A DNA stretch of 60,673 nt from Actinomadura sp. CNU-125 (GTDB lineage Bacteria; Actinomycetota; Actinomycetes; Streptosporangiales; Streptosporangiaceae): the NCBI RefSeq assembly GCF_001942465.1, contig NZ_MKJY01000199.1, forward strand, positions 1-60,673, in the 5' to 3' direction. Under the pieces are notes generated by a model. It made no database searches, was not told the DNA's origin, and saw only the letters and a program-made list of their open reading frames with translations. A program made the position numbers and the translations under genes. This document shows, in pieces, positions 11,421 to 18,557 of this stretch. Positions within the stretch are counted from its first letter, which is position 1; every line of letters starts with the position of its first letter.

Positions 11421-12527
11421 CCCGCACGCCCGGCATCGGAACTCGGCCTGGGTGGCGCGGTTCCCGGGAGCGCAGTGCCCGCAGGCTGCGCATGTTCGGG
11501 AGGTGTTGCGAGGGTCGACTGCGATCAGCTCACGACCGGCGCTTTCAGCCTTGTGTGCGAGGACTCGCAGGAACACCCCCCAACCCGCGTCCAGGATGCT
11601 TCGGTTCAAGCCGGACTTAGCGGTGACGTTCCGGCCCGGCTGCTCGATCGTGCCGGACGCCGAGCGGGTCATGTTCGTGATCAGCAGGTTCTCGTGCACG
11701 ATCACGTCATAGTCGCGGACGAGCGCGTTCGTGGTCTTGTGCGCGTGGTCGGCGCGCTGGCGGCGGACCTTGGCGTGCAGCGCGGCGACACGGGCGGCCG
11801 CCTTGCACCGCCGCACCGAGCCGCGCTTCTTGCGGGCCAGGTCGCGCTGCGCATCCGCGAGACGATCGGCGGCCGCCGCGAGGTGGCGCGGGTTGGGCAC
11901 GTGCGCGCCGTCGCTGGTTGTGATCAGAGAGGCCACGCCCATGTCAACCCCGGCCACCGCGCCCGTGGTAGGCAGCGGCTCGGCGGGCACCTCGTCACAC
12001 GACAGCACCACGAACCAGCGACGGCCCTCACGCTTGACCGCGATTGTCTTCACCCTGCCCTTGACCGGGCGGTGCCGGTGCACCCGAATGTGCCCGATGC
12101 CCTGGAGCCGCACGAAGGTGGCCGTGGGGTGCTCGGGCTGGGAGTCCCAGCGGCAGCCGTCGCCGTCCTTGGGCCAGGTGACGGTGTCGAACCAGCCCCG
12201 GCCCTTGAAACGCGGGAAGCCCGGTTTGCGCCCGGCCTTGACCCGGTCGAAAAACGCGCGGAAAGCCTTGTCGAGCCGTCGCAGGGTAGCCTGCTGGGAG
12301 GAGAACGACCACCGTCCCTGCACGTCGGAGTCGTCGGCGCGGATGTGTTTCAGCTCGGCGGACTGGTCGCCGTACCGAACCGTGACGCCTGCCTTGCGGT
12401 AGGCGGTGCGGCGGTGCTCCAGCGCGGCGTTGTACAACTGCCGGTGGTCTTCCAAACATGCCGCCAGCGCCCCCGCTTGCCTGCTGGTGGGGCGCAGCAG
12501 GAACTTGTACGCCCTACGCACGGCCAC
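11337..12527 (-). CDS. tnpB: TnpB, RNA-guided endonuclease of IS605 type
   Basis: 396 residues from GTG 12527, a typical TnpB length. The N-terminal part has the Y-K-F-x-L-x-P-T helix-turn-helix-like start and the W-S-F-S-S-Q-Q-A-T-L-R-R-L-D-K-A-F segment. The RuvC active site is complete: D195 in G-V-D-M-G-V, E279 in V-H-E-N-L, and D375 in H-A-D-V-N-A-A-I-N-I. The zinc finger C-A-A-C-G-H ... C-R-A-C-G-H lies between the last two. The protein should therefore still be able to cut DNA next to its target motif under omegaRNA guidance. It overlaps the tnpA 3' end by 14 bp. Because tnpA is dead (next entry), tnpB persists here without its own transposase. Confidence 0.93.
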   Translation of the reverse strand: MAVRRAYKFLLRPTSRQAGALAACLEDHRQLYNAALEHRRTAYRKAGVTVRYGDQSAELKHIRADDSDVQGRWSFSSQQATLRRLDKAFRAFFDRVKAGRKPGFPRFKGRGWFDTVTWPKDGDGCRWDSQPEHPTATFVRLQGIGHIRVHRHRPVKGRVKTIAVKREGRRWFVVLSCDEVPAEPLPTTGAVAGVDMGVASLITTSDGAHVPNPRHLAAAADRLADAQRDLARKKRGSVRRCKAAARVAALHAKVRRQRADHAHKTTNALVRDYDVIVHENLLITNMTRSASGTIEQPGRNVTAKSGLNRSILDAGWGVFLRVLAHKAESAGRELIAVDPRNTSRTCAACGHCAPGNRATQAEFRCRACGHTAHADVNAAINILRAGLALRDAAEAA

Positions 12528-12936
12528 CGCCCCTGGACGCCCGCTCGTACTGCGTCTCGATATAGCGCTGCACCGTCTCGGCCGACACCGCGCCGACCGT
12601 GGCCACGAAGTAGGACCGCGACCACAGCGTGGGCAGCCGGGAACGCAGGTGTGAGAACTCGGCGCGCAGGTGGCGGGAGGTGAAGCCCTTGAACTGGTTG
12701 GCCACGTACGACGGCGAGTGCTTCGGGTGCGCCCGGACGAACAGGTGCACGTGGTCGGGCATCACCTCAAGCGCCACGATCTCCCACCCGTGCTCGTCGG
12801 CCTTGGCACGGATCAACTCCTTCAGGCGGTCCTTCACACGGCCGCCGAGGACGGGGCGGCGCTACTTCGGGCACCACACCACGTGGTACCCGAGGTCATA
12901 CGCCGCACCGGCGGAGACGCGCACCCGACGAGTCAC
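12514..12936 (-). pseudogene. tnpA: tnpA, Y1 (HUH) transposase interrupted by an amber codon
   Basis: From GTG 12936 the frame reads T-R-R-V-R-V-S-A-G-A-A-Y-D-L-G-Y-H-V-V-W-C-P-K, then TAG at 12864-12862, then R-R-P-V-L-G-G-R-V-K-D and the rest of a normal Y1 transposase. The stop replaces the tyrosine of the family's W-C-P-K-Y-R-R motif, a single TAC-to-TAG change. The HUH metal site (P-D-H-V-H-L-F) and the C-terminal catalytic tyrosine region (V-Q-R-Y-I-E-T-Q) are intact downstream. Restart at GTG 12837 would lack the first beta strand, so activity is unlikely. Total restored length is about 140 residues, standard for IS200/IS605 TnpA. Confidence 0.85.
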
Positions 12937-12942
12937 ACGATC

Positions 12943-12948
12943 ATTATA
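12943..12948 (-). promoter_or_regulatory. tnpA: TATAAT box just upstream of tnpA, candidate leaderless promoter
   Basis: On the minus strand a perfect TATAAT lies only six bases before the tnpA GTG, so transcription would begin at or next to the start codon, giving a leaderless mRNA, which is common in actinobacteria. A TCGACA at 12976-12971 resembles a -35 box, but its 22-base spacing is long. Confidence 0.45.
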
Positions 12949-13030
12949 CCGACATCGTCCATCTAACGAGTGTCGAAAGGTGGAGCCAGTGCGCACTTCG
13001 TGCTCGGCCCTGTCCCGCCGGCGCGGGCCA

Positions 13031-13044
13031 GTCCCTGCAGGGAC
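13031..13044. repeat. Perfect 14-bp palindrome upstream of the TetR gene
   Basis: GTCCCTGCAGGGAC is fully self-complementary. It lies 48 bp before the TetR start and may be either the operator of that regulator or part of the IS605 left end. Confidence 0.5.
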
Positions 13045-13054
13045 CCCAATTCAC

Positions 13055-13074
13055 CCGTCGCCCGAAGGCGACGG
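13055..13074. repeat. Hairpin CCGTCGCC-CGAA-GGCGACGG, possible IS605 left-end structure
   Basis: A perfect 8-bp stem with a four-base loop, 19 bp before the TetR start codon and 119 bp outside the tnpA start. IS200/IS605 elements carry such imperfect or perfect hairpins close to their left tip, recognised by TnpA. A terminator or an operator is the alternative. Confidence 0.45.
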
Positions 13075-13092
13075 TCCCCTCGGGAGGCTTTG

Positions 13093-13722
13093 ATGGATTC
13101 ACCCGCCGGGGAGCGCAAGAAGCTCCCGCCCGGACGGCACGGACTGAGCCGCGAACAGGTCTCCGCCTCCCAGCGCGCCCGGCTGGTCGCCGCGATGGCC
13201 GAGCTGGCCGCCGAGAAGGGCTACCCGGCCGTCGCCGTGGCGGACGTCCTCAAGCGCGCCGGGGTGTCGCGGCTGACCTTCTACCAGCACTTCTCCGACA
13301 AGGCCGCCTGCTTCGACGCCGCCTACGACACCGCCACCGGAGCCCTGCTGGAGCGGGTGACCGGCGCCCTGCGGGAGGACACCGGACGCTGGGAGTCGAT
13401 CGAGCGGGCCGCGGGCGCCTACCTCGACGCGCTCGCCGCCGAGCCCGTCCTGGCCCGCCTCTTCCTCGTCGAGGCGTACGCCGCCGGACCCGAGTTCCTG
13501 CGCCGCCGGATCGCCCTCCAGAGCTCGGTCGTCGACGCCATCGCCGAGTTCGTGGGCGCCCGCACACCGCGGCAGCGGCTGGCGTGCGAGGCGATGCTCG
13601 GCGCCGTGGTCTCCATGGCCACCAGCCGGGTCGTCCAGGACGACTTCGCCGCGCTCACCGCCCTCCGGGAACCGCTGGGGGCCCTCGTGCACGGGCTGGC
13701 CCGGTCCTTCGACGATATATAG
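13093..13722 (+). CDS. TetR/AcrR-family regulator of the SDR-CMD operon
   Basis: 209 residues from ATG 13093 with GGGAGG six bases upstream. The helix-turn-helix (about residues 24-68) has A-A-E-K-G-Y-P-A-V-A-V-A-D-V-L-K-R-A-G-V-S and T-F-Y-Q-H-F-S-D-K, the TetR recognition-helix signature. The C-terminal ligand domain is not assignable. It precedes the SDR gene by 33 bp on the same strand and is probably co-transcribed with it. The AT-rich gap with the palindrome TTTATAAA (13732-13739) could hold an internal promoter or a binding site. Confidence 0.88.
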   Translation: MDSPAGERKKLPPGRHGLSREQVSASQRARLVAAMAELAAEKGYPAVAVADVLKRAGVSRLTFYQHFSDKAACFDAAYDTATGALLERVTGALREDTGRWESIERAAGAYLDALAAEPVLARLFLVEAYAAGPEFLRRRIALQSSVVDAIAEFVGARTPRQRLACEAMLGAVVSMATSRVVQDDFAALTALREPLGALVHGLARSFDDI

Positions 13723-13755
13723 CCATCACTGTTTATAAATGTTATCGTCCCGCCC

Positions 13756-14606
13756 ATGACGAAGCTGGACGGCCGGACGTGCCTGATCACCGGCGCCGCC
13801 GGGGGCCTGGGCCGGAGCATCGCGCTGGCCGCCGCCGCGCGCGGCGCGACCTGGTGCTGACCGACGTGGACGACGCGGGCCTGCGGCGCACCGCCGACGA
13901 GGTGCGCGACGCCGGGGGCACCGTGCGGCTCGCCGAGCCCGCCGACGTCGCCGACCGCGACGCCGTGGACCGGCTCGCCCGCCACGTCCACGCCACCGGC
14001 GGCGTCGACGTCGTGATGAACGTCGCGGGCGTCTCGGTCTGGGGATCGGTGGACCGGCTCGAACACCGGCACTGGCGCCGCATGATCGACATCAACCTGA
14101 TGGGGCCCGTGCACGTCATCGAGGCGTTCGTCCCGCCGATGATCACCGCCGGACGGGGCGGGCACGTGGTCAACGTGTCGTCGGCCGCGGGACTGTTCGG
14201 CCTGCCCTGGCACGCCGCCTACAGCGCGAGCAAGTTCGGGCTGCGCGGCGTCAGCGAGGTGCTCCGCTTCGACCTGCGCCGCCACCGGATCGCCGTGAGC
14301 CTCGTCTGCCCCGGCGGCATCGACACGCCCCTCGTGCACAGCGTCGACCTCGTCGGCATCGACCGCGACACACCCTCTGCACGCCGCATGATCCGCCTGT
14401 TCACCCGGCACGCGGTCTCCCCCGACCGCGCGGCCCAGGCCGTCCTGCGGGGCGTCGAACGCGACCGGTACCTGATCTTCACCTCGTCCGACGTCCGTAT
14501 CGGCCACCTCGCCCAGCGGCTGTGCCCCCGGCTGTACGAGGCGGCCATGCACGCGATGAACTGGGCGTTCGTCCGGGCCGTACAACGGTCGGCGCGCCAT
14601 GGCTGA
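13756..14606 (+). CDS. Short-chain dehydrogenase/reductase (frameshift near 13847)
   Basis: Starting at ATG 13756 the frame gives the NAD(P)-binding start L-I-T-G-A-A-G-G-L-G-R-S-I-A-L-A-A-A-A-R-G-A and then a TGA at 13858-13860. The remaining frame runs to 14606 with N-V-A-G, N-V-S-S-A-A-G and the catalytic Y-S-A-S-K (Tyr and Lys). One base added in GGCGCGAC (13843-13850), giving R-G-A-D-L-V-L-T-D-V, restores a single protein of about 284 residues. Classical SDRs of this length oxidise or reduce alcohols or ketones, often in lipid or steroid metabolism; the substrate is unknown. The long C-terminal part after residue 200 suits the 'SDR with C-terminal extension' seen in mycobacterial-type lipid genes. 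Confidence 0.85.
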
Positions 14607-15177
14607 GCCCCCCGCACCGCGCGTCGCCCCCGGCGGCCTGCGCCAGGTCGGGCCCCTCGCCTGGCTGGTGAGCCGGGGCGCGGCACTGGTCGAGGGCACC
14701 ACGCCGCCCAACCTCTTCCTCACCCTCGGCCGCCGCCGGAAGCTGTTCCGCGGCTGGCTGCACTTCGCCGCCCGCCTCATGCCCGCCGGGGGCCTGCCCC
14801 GGCGCGAGGGCGAGATGGTGATCCTCCGCGTCGCCCACCTGCGCGACTGCGCCTACGAGTTCGAGCACCACTCCAAGCTCGCCCGCCGCGCGGGCCTCTC
14901 GGCCGCCGACGTCGAACGGGTCGTCGCCGGACCGGACGCCGGCGGATGGACCGGCCGCGACCGCGCCGTCCTCGCCGCCGTCGACGCCCTGCACCGCCAC
15001 CGCGACCTGGACGACGCCACGTGGGCCGCGCTCCGCGCCCACCTCACCGAACCCGAATGCGTCGAACTGTGCATGCTCGCGGGCCACTACGACATGCTCG
15101 CCACCGTGATCGCCGCGCTTCGCATCCAGCCCGACCGCCCGCGCCGAGCCGTCCGTCCGAAAAACCGGCGGCGCTGA
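14599..15177 (+). CDS. Carboxymuconolactone decarboxylase (AhpD-like) family protein
   Basis: 192 residues from ATG 14599, overlapping the SDR stop by 8 bp. The central CMD helix bundle has R-E-G-E-M-V-I-L-R-V-A-H-L-R-D-C-A-Y-E-F-E-H-H, with the conserved Glu, a single Cys and the His of the family; AhpD itself has a C-x-x-C pair, so this is the one-Cys CMD type. Such proteins act as decarboxylases, peroxidases or unknown partners of SDR enzymes. The tight coupling to the SDR suggests a shared substrate pathway. The basic C-terminal tail is not conserved. Confidence 0.82.
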   Translation: MAEPPAPRVAPGGLRQVGPLAWLVSRGAALVEGTTPPNLFLTLGRRRKLFRGWLHFAARLMPAGGLPRREGEMVILRVAHLRDCAYEFEHHSKLARRAGLSAADVERVVAGPDAGGWTGRDRAVLAAVDALHRHRDLDDATWAALRAHLTEPECVELCMLAGHYDMLATVIAALRIQPDRPRRAVRPKNRRR

Positions 15178-15211
15178 AGCAACCTTTCCCGGGTTCGTTG
15201 GTTCTTCGGGT

Positions 15212-15775
15212 ATGAGGTTGCATCATCGCGGCTCCCCCACGGCCGAGAGCGGCGACGAAACGCCCGAAGGGCCCGGCCCGGCGGGCGACGCCGGGCTCGC
15301 GGGGCTGTTCCGCACCCACCACGTGTCCCTCGTACGGCTCGCGGTGCTGCTCGTCGGCGACCAGGGCACCGCCGAGGACGTCGTGCAGGACGTCTACGCC
15401 CGGCTGCGGCACCGCGAACGGCGCGGCGGAACGCCCGCCGAGCCGCCGGACCTGCTCGCCTACGCGCGGACCGCCGTGCTGAACGCCTGCCGCACCCTGC
15501 TGCGGCGCCGCGCCCTGACGCACCGGCTGTTCCAGCCCCCGCAGCCGGTGTGGTCGGCGGAGACCGACGCGCTGATCGCCGACGACCGGCGGCGCGTCCT
15601 GCGGGCGCTGGCCCGGCTGCCCGTCCGGCAGCGGGAGGCGATCGTCCTGCGCTACTACATCGGCCTCTCCGAGACGGAGATCGCCGCGGCGATGGGGGTG
15701 CGGCCCGGCACCGTCAAGTCCACCGTCTCCCGGGGCCTGGCCGCGCTCCGCGCCCGTTACGAGGAGGAACGATGA
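15212..15775 (+). CDS. ECF sigma factor (SigE/Sig70-like, four-domain reduced type)
   Basis: 187 residues. Region 2 lies at about residues 30-95 (F-R-T-H-H-V-S-L-V-R-L-A ... A-E-D-V-V-Q-D-V-Y-A-R-L), and region 4 at about 130-180 (L-P-V-R-Q-R-E-A-I-V-L-R-Y-Y-I-G-L-S-E-T-E-I-A-A-A-M-G-V). These direct core RNA polymerase to alternative promoters. The start is taken as ATG 15212; the first 25 residues are acidic and disordered. Its stop overlaps the start of the next gene (ATGA at 15772-15775), so the two products are made together. Confidence 0.9.
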   Translation: MRLHHRGSPTAESGDETPEGPGPAGDAGLAGLFRTHHVSLVRLAVLLVGDQGTAEDVVQDVYARLRHRERRGGTPAEPPDLLAYARTAVLNACRTLLRRRALTHRLFQPPQPVWSAETDALIADDRRRVLRALARLPVRQREAIVLRYYIGLSETEIAAAMGVRPGTVKSTVSRGLAALRARYEEER

Positions 15776-16842
15776 CACGCCCGTCCGAGGAACTGCTGCG
15801 GTCGGCGCTGTCCGACGCCGCCGCGACCGTCCGTCCCGAGGCGCTGCGGCCGCTGCCCGGCACGCCGCCCCCGCGGCGGCGCCGCGCCCTGCTCGCGGTG
15901 CCGTCGGCCGTGCTGGTGGCGGCGGCCGTCGTCGCGCTGCTGATCGTCGCACCGTGGACGCGGGACGGTTCGTCCCCGCGCTTCTCCCTCGCCTCCTACG
16001 CGGGCGCGGACTACGTCCTCGAAGGCCCGTGGCCCCCGGGCATGCCGTCGGTGCCGGTGCGCGACGCCGACACCGGCCGGGTCGTCGCGGAGATCCCCGT
16101 TCCCGAGGGCTCGTCGGGTTTCCGCGACGTCGCCGACACCGGGGACAACCGGACGTTCGTCCTCACCACCGCCGACCCCGAAGCCTGCACCGTCCGGTTC
16201 CACCGCCTCACGCTGCGGGACAACGGACGACCGGCCGGACCGCTGACCGAACTGGACGGCACGGCCGTGCGGCAGCGGATGGGCGAAGGGCAGGGGCAGG
16301 TCGCCGCCTCGCCGGGGCTGCGCCGGATCGCCTACGCGGGCCGGGACTGCGGAGACTCCGCCGGGGGGACCATCACGGTCGTCGACACCGCCACCGGGGA
16401 ACACCGCGTCACGAAGCTCCCGCCCCGCGCCCTGGCGTCCTCGCTGGGCTGGGCACCGAACGGCCGCGACCTGGTCTTCGAGACGATGGGCGACTACCTG
16501 GAGCGCGAACTGCGGACCCTCGACACACGAACGGGCGAACTCGGCACGGTCTCCCTCGGATCCGGTGACGTGGAACTGCACGGCGCCGCGTTCGTCGGGG
16601 ACGGCACGCACATCGTGGCGCTCGTCCGCGACGGCAGGGGGAACCGCGTCGTCTGGTACTCGATGGCCACCGAGAAGATCACCCGGCAGGTGCCGCTCGC
16701 GCCGAGCGCCCCCGACGCGCCGTCCATGTTCGAGGCGGCCGGGGACCGGGTCGTCGTCCTGATCGACGACCGGGTCAGCGTCATCACCGGAACGAAGGTG
16801 ACCACCGAGAAGTTCGACGGCGACCTCGTGTCCCTCCCCTGA
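15772..16842 (+). CDS. Membrane-anchored protein with beta-propeller-like exterior, partner of the ECF sigma factor
   Basis: 356 residues. A short cytoplasmic N-terminus (residues 1-42, Arg-rich at the end) is followed by one transmembrane helix (about 43-62, A-L-L-A-V-P-S-A-V-L-V-A-A-A-V-V-A) and then about 290 extracytoplasmic residues. These contain repeating blade-like motifs (R-R-I-A-Y-A-G, I-T-V-V-D-T-A-T-G-E, L-G-W-A-P-N-G-R-D-L-V-F-E, L-R-T-L-D-T-R-T-G-E-L), resembling WD40/TolB propellers. Translational coupling to the sigma factor suggests a sensor or anti-sigma role. No zinc anti-sigma H-x3-C-x2-C motif is present, so the mechanism would be different. Function is inferred from position only. 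Confidence 0.7.
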   Translation: MTRPSEELLRSALSDAAATVRPEALRPLPGTPPPRRRRALLAVPSAVLVAAAVVALLIVAPWTRDGSSPRFSLASYAGADYVLEGPWPPGMPSVPVRDADTGRVVAEIPVPEGSSGFRDVADTGDNRTFVLTTADPEACTVRFHRLTLRDNGRPAGPLTELDGTAVRQRMGEGQGQVAASPGLRRIAYAGRDCGDSAGGTITVVDTATGEHRVTKLPPRALASSLGWAPNGRDLVFETMGDYLERELRTLDTRTGELGTVSLGSGDVELHGAAFVGDGTHIVALVRDGRGNRVVWYSMATEKITRQVPLAPSAPDAPSMFEAAGDRVVVLIDDRVSVITGTKVTTEKFDGDLVSLP

Positions 16843-16845
16843 GCC

Positions 16846-17027
16846 GGGTCAGAGCGGCCGGGGGTGCCGTCACAGGGCAGATAAAGGTCCTCACGGGCGC
16901 GGGTGGCGGCGACGAACAGCAGCGAGCGTTCGGAGAGCATGTCGAGATCGGACGAGGCGACGGCCGCGTCGAGCGGGTGGGCGCGGCCGGTGACGCCGAC
17001 GAGCCGCATGACTAAACCTAGACGCAT
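16846..17027 (-). pseudogene. Remnant of a UvrD/PcrA-type helicase C-terminus
   Basis: A short minus-strand frame reads L-V-G-V-T-G-R-A-H-P-L ... L-S-E-R-S-L-L-F-V-A-A-T-R-A-R-E-D-L-Y-L. This matches motif VI of superfamily 1 helicases (L-L-F-V-A-x-T-R-A-R-x-x-L) and the preceding V-x-G-V-T-x-R-x-L-P-L seen in the actinomycete group. Nothing of motifs I-V precedes it and the end is cut by the neighbouring gene, so only about 50 residues of a protein of 600 or more are left. This fills the otherwise empty gap after the sigma partner gene. Confidence 0.7.
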
Positions 17028-17308
17028 CGCCCGACGAGCACGGACCCGTTGCCGACTCCGCCGGCGTCCCCGCCGATCTGAAGTTTCCCCGTCGATCCCG
17101 GGCCGAGCCGGTCGATCTCGCGACCGTAGAACCAGATGCGCCGCACCGTCAGATCGACCGGCCGTTCCGCGCCGGACACATCCCGCACCGAATGCAGACG
17201 GCCGCCCAGTCGCGCGTCCCCTTGCAGGACGCGCACAATGACCAGCCAATCGCCCGCCGCATCCCGTTCCACCGGCATCGAAACCTGCAGCCGGACCTCG
17301 CCGTCCAC
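17018..17308 (-). CDS. Small hypothetical protein with beta-barrel-like pattern
   Basis: 96 residues from GTG 17308, seven bases after the HEAT-repeat gene. The pattern of alternating strands with G-D-A-R-L-G-G-R-L-H-S-V-R-D, V-D-L-T-V-R-R-I-W-F-Y-G-R-E-I-D-R-L-G-P-G-S-T-G-K-L-Q-I-G-G recalls EF-Tu domain II-like barrels. No family is recognised with confidence. The C-terminus overlaps the helicase remnant by about 10 bp. It is probably co-transcribed with the HEAT gene. A role as an orphan immunity-type protein is possible but unsupported. Confidence 0.5.
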   Translation of the reverse strand: MDGEVRLQVSMPVERDAAGDWLVIVRVLQGDARLGGRLHSVRDVSGAERPVDLTVRRIWFYGREIDRLGPGSTGKLQIGGDAGGVGNGSVLVGRCV

Positions 17309-17315
17309 GGGAACC

Positions 17316-17654
17316 TCAGGCGATGAGGCCGTCGGCCTGCGCCCGCTCCAACTCCTGCCACGCCTCGCGGGTGTCGAGCATCTCCAGGCCGCGAACGGCC
17401 CAGAACCGCAGCGAGTCGTCCATGCTCTCCAACTGCTCGCGGAACAACTCCAAGGCCCGGACGGACCTGGCTTCGGCGACGAGTTCCAGCAGCAGACAGC
17501 GCAGGCCGTCGTCGTCCTCCGCCGCGAACTCCGCGATCAGCTCCTCGACGTACGCGTCCGCGTGCTCGCGCAGAAAATCGAACGCGTCCGCCCGGACCCG
17601 CGCGTCCTTCTCCCGCATGTGTTGAATGGCCTGATCGAAACGCCGCCGCGACAT
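17316..17654 (-). CDS. HEAT-repeat protein
   Basis: 112 residues made of about three alpha-helical repeats (A-D-A-F-D-F-L-R-E-H-A, E-E-L-I-A-E-F, L-R-C-L-L-L-E-L-V-A-E-A, A-L-E-L-F-R-E-Q-L-E, L-R-F-W-A-V-R-G-L-E-M-L). Such short HEAT proteins are scaffolds or toxin-immunity proteins in actinomycetes. The pair with the following small gene, and no toxin next to it, leaves the function open. Start ATG 17654 is followed at once by S-R-R-R-F-D-Q-A; no strong SD is visible. Confidence 0.6.
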   Translation of the reverse strand: MSRRRFDQAIQHMREKDARVRADAFDFLREHADAYVEELIAEFAAEDDDGLRCLLLELVAEARSVRALELFREQLESMDDSLRFWAVRGLEMLDTREAWQELERAQADGLIA

Positions 17655-17705
17655 ACGCGGACTTTACTGCCGATCTCGCCCCGACGCGTCCCGTACGCTC
17701 GGGCC

Positions 17706-18557
17706 GTGCGACTCGCGAACTGGGCACTGCTCGACCGGCTGACGCAGCGTTGGGTGCGGACGACCGGCCGTCCGGTCGACCTGCACGACCGGACGTGGCT
17801 CGCCGGGCCCCACGGGGGCCGCGGCTCCTGGCTCCACCGCGAGGCCGGACGGCTCGGCGCCCGCGTGCGCGACGGCGAGGCCGACGCGGGCCTGCTCCCC
17901 TCGATGACCGCCCTCGACGGCCCCGCGTTCGACGCGGACGACCTGCACCCGCACGTCCGGGACTTCTACGAGCACACCACCCGATGGCGGGTCGACCTGT
18001 GGTCGCAGTGGTCGCCGTGGGCGTGGCCGTTCGGGTGGCTGATCTCGGCGCTGTTCGCCCGACGGCTCCAGCAGCTCGCCCTGCCGCTCCGTCCGATGGA
18101 CGTGGCGCACGGCATGACGAGCGAGGTCACGCCCGTGGCCGCCCCGGACGGCACGCCGCTCGGCGCGTCCTGGCAGCGCCGCCTCCGCGCGACCGGCACC
18201 ACGGTCTTCAGCGGCTGGTACCAGCCGATCGTTCTGCCCGGCGATGCGCAGCCCCGCGTGCGGGTGGTGTTCCCGCTGCCGAACGGACGGCTGGTCGTCC
18301 TGCTCCGCCCGCAGGTCACGGCGGACGGCGGCCTGCTGCTCACCTCGCCCGGCGGACGGGACGGCGCGCACCTCGTCGTCGAGCGCGGCCCCCGCGCGTG
18401 GACGCGGCGGATCCCCGTGCACGAACGTTTCCACGTACACGTGGACACCGAAGACGTCCTCCGCACCGACCACACGCTCAACCTATGGTCGATCCCGGTG
18501 CTGAAGCTGCACTACCGCCTCGACGAGCGCGACCGCGCGGTCACCGCTGCGCCGTGA
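17706..18557 (+). CDS. Hypothetical protein, about 283 residues
   Basis: GTG 17706 is taken as start because the conserved-looking sequence begins there (R-L-A-N-W-A-L-L-D-R-L-T-Q-R-W) and the upstream part of the frame lies over the HEAT gene. The protein is hydrophilic apart from one hydrophobic patch near residue 110 (W-S-P-W-A-W-P-F-G-W-L-I-S-A-L-F-A), probably membrane-associated. The C-terminal half is beta-rich. The aromatic-rich W-S-Q-W-S-P-W-A-W stretch is unusual. No family is recognised. Its 3' end overlaps the convergent amidase by 17 bp. Confidence 0.6.
   Translation: MRLANWALLDRLTQRWVRTTGRPVDLHDRTWLAGPHGGRGSWLHREAGRLGARVRDGEADAGLLPSMTALDGPAFDADDLHPHVRDFYEHTTRWRVDLWSQWSPWAWPFGWLISALFARRLQQLALPLRPMDVAHGMTSEVTPVAAPDGTPLGASWQRRLRATGTTVFSGWYQPIVLPGDAQPRVRVVFPLPNGRLVVLLRPQVTADGGLLLTSPGGRDGAHLVVERGPRAWTRRIPVHERFHVHVDTEDVLRTDHTLNLWSIPVLKLHYRLDERDRAVTAAP

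Larger units (their letters stand above)
11301..13090 (-). mobile_element. IS200/IS605-family insertion sequence (tnpA defective, tnpB intact)
   Basis: The element reads on the minus strand: tnpA then tnpB, flanked by subterminal hairpins and without terminal inverted repeats or target duplication, as expected for Y1-transposase elements. The right end is placed near 11301 because the 9-bp hairpin at 11310-11329 is followed, on the minus strand, by GGAGTCAC and then unrelated iclR sequence. The left end lies somewhere between 12950 and about 13090; two palindromes there (13031-13044 and 13055-13074) are candidates for the left-end hairpin. Both boundaries are estimates. Confidence 0.7.

Noticed and set aside
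11301..12683. Plus-strand ORF of 460 codons across tnpB
   Set aside because: Antisense of tnpB, whose catalytic residues are all in the minus frame.
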